This document shows, piece after piece, positions 63,981-64,000 of a DNA stretch of 64,000 bases (position 1 is the first letter of the stretch; every line of letters starts with the position of its first letter). Both the position numbers and the translations under genes were made by a program. The notes under the pieces were generated by a model that worked only from the letters and a program-made list of their open reading frames with translations, was not told the origin of the DNA and searched no databases. The DNA is from Bin5 sp965220715 (lineage in GTDB: Bacteria; Chloroflexota; Anaerolineae; Caldilineales; Caldilineaceae), in contig OZ244843.1 in the NCBI GenBank assembly GCA_965220715.1, forward strand, positions 1,674,001 to 1,738,000, given 5' to 3'.

Positions 63981-64000
63981 CTGCGCCGGCCCAATACATT

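Overview
The window is GC-rich bacterial DNA with about 57 protein genes and no rRNA, tRNA, CRISPR array, phage or transposase gene that I can recognise. The gene content suggests an Anaerolineae/Caldilineae-type Chloroflexota: Uma2 endonucleases, lipoprotein peptide-type binding proteins, many Gfo/Idh/MocA oxidoreductases, phytanoyl-CoA dioxygenase-like enzymes, sulfatases, and intergenic CCTTCGTGG-type repeats. This is an inference from content only, as no marker rRNA is present.

Layout. 1-3.1 kb: the 3' end of a PdxA2-type dehydrogenase, a DegT/DnrJ aminotransferase and, on the other strand, a DUF1537 four-carbon acid sugar kinase. PdxA2 plus DUF1537 is the known pairing for threonate/erythronate-type catabolism. 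3.2-7.6 kb: a small unknown protein, a circularly permuted ATP-grasp-like protein and two tandem carboxylate-amine ligases (GCS2/YbdK type), a plausible amide- or peptide-bond-forming pathway. The first ligase has lost two catalytic blocks. 7.7-12.9 kb: two Uma2 endonucleases, a HypE-like AIR-synthase protein, two overlapping Yip1-like membrane proteins and a small Cys-rich protein. 13-21.8 kb: phosphohexomutase, two TIM-barrel sugar isomerases, a zinc dehydrogenase, an MFS exporter and ComM/YifB.

22-29.3 kb: repeats, then an ABC importer locus with two tandem paralogous binding-protein genes and two permeases. The duplication left a frameshifted 5' stub of the permease gene between the two copies and duplicated the promoter region. 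No ATPase gene lies nearby. 29.3-48 kb: a long, mostly plus-strand catabolic region with two PhyH-like dioxygenases, aldo/keto reductase, two paralogous beta-propeller proteins resembling GH32/43, a GNAT acetyltransferase, three Gfo/Idh/MocA oxidoreductases, two MDR dehydrogenases, an aspartoacylase-like hydrolase, a class IV aminotransferase and gamma-glutamyltransferase. 48-60 kb: two Cys-type sulfatases, a Rieske protein, an enolase-superfamily dehydratase followed by a DHDPS-type aldolase, two more MocA oxidoreductases and an SDR. Three small paralogous membrane proteins of unknown role sit at 50-51.4 kb. A reasonable reading is uptake and stepwise desulfation, oxidation, dehydration and aldol cleavage of uncommon sugars or sugar acids, though substrates cannot be read from sequence. 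60-64 kb: two tandem ssb genes, an M24 peptidase and the first gene of an LldE/LutA-type lactate-oxidation operon at the edge.

Intergenic DNA is unusually informative: a TA-flanked MITE-like element with imperfect terminal inverted repeats (two full copies plus a partial tandem copy), CCTTCGTGG arrays, a GGGCACCC hairpin repeat, an AATCCTG repeat family, and ACTGACC-type spacers between many genes.
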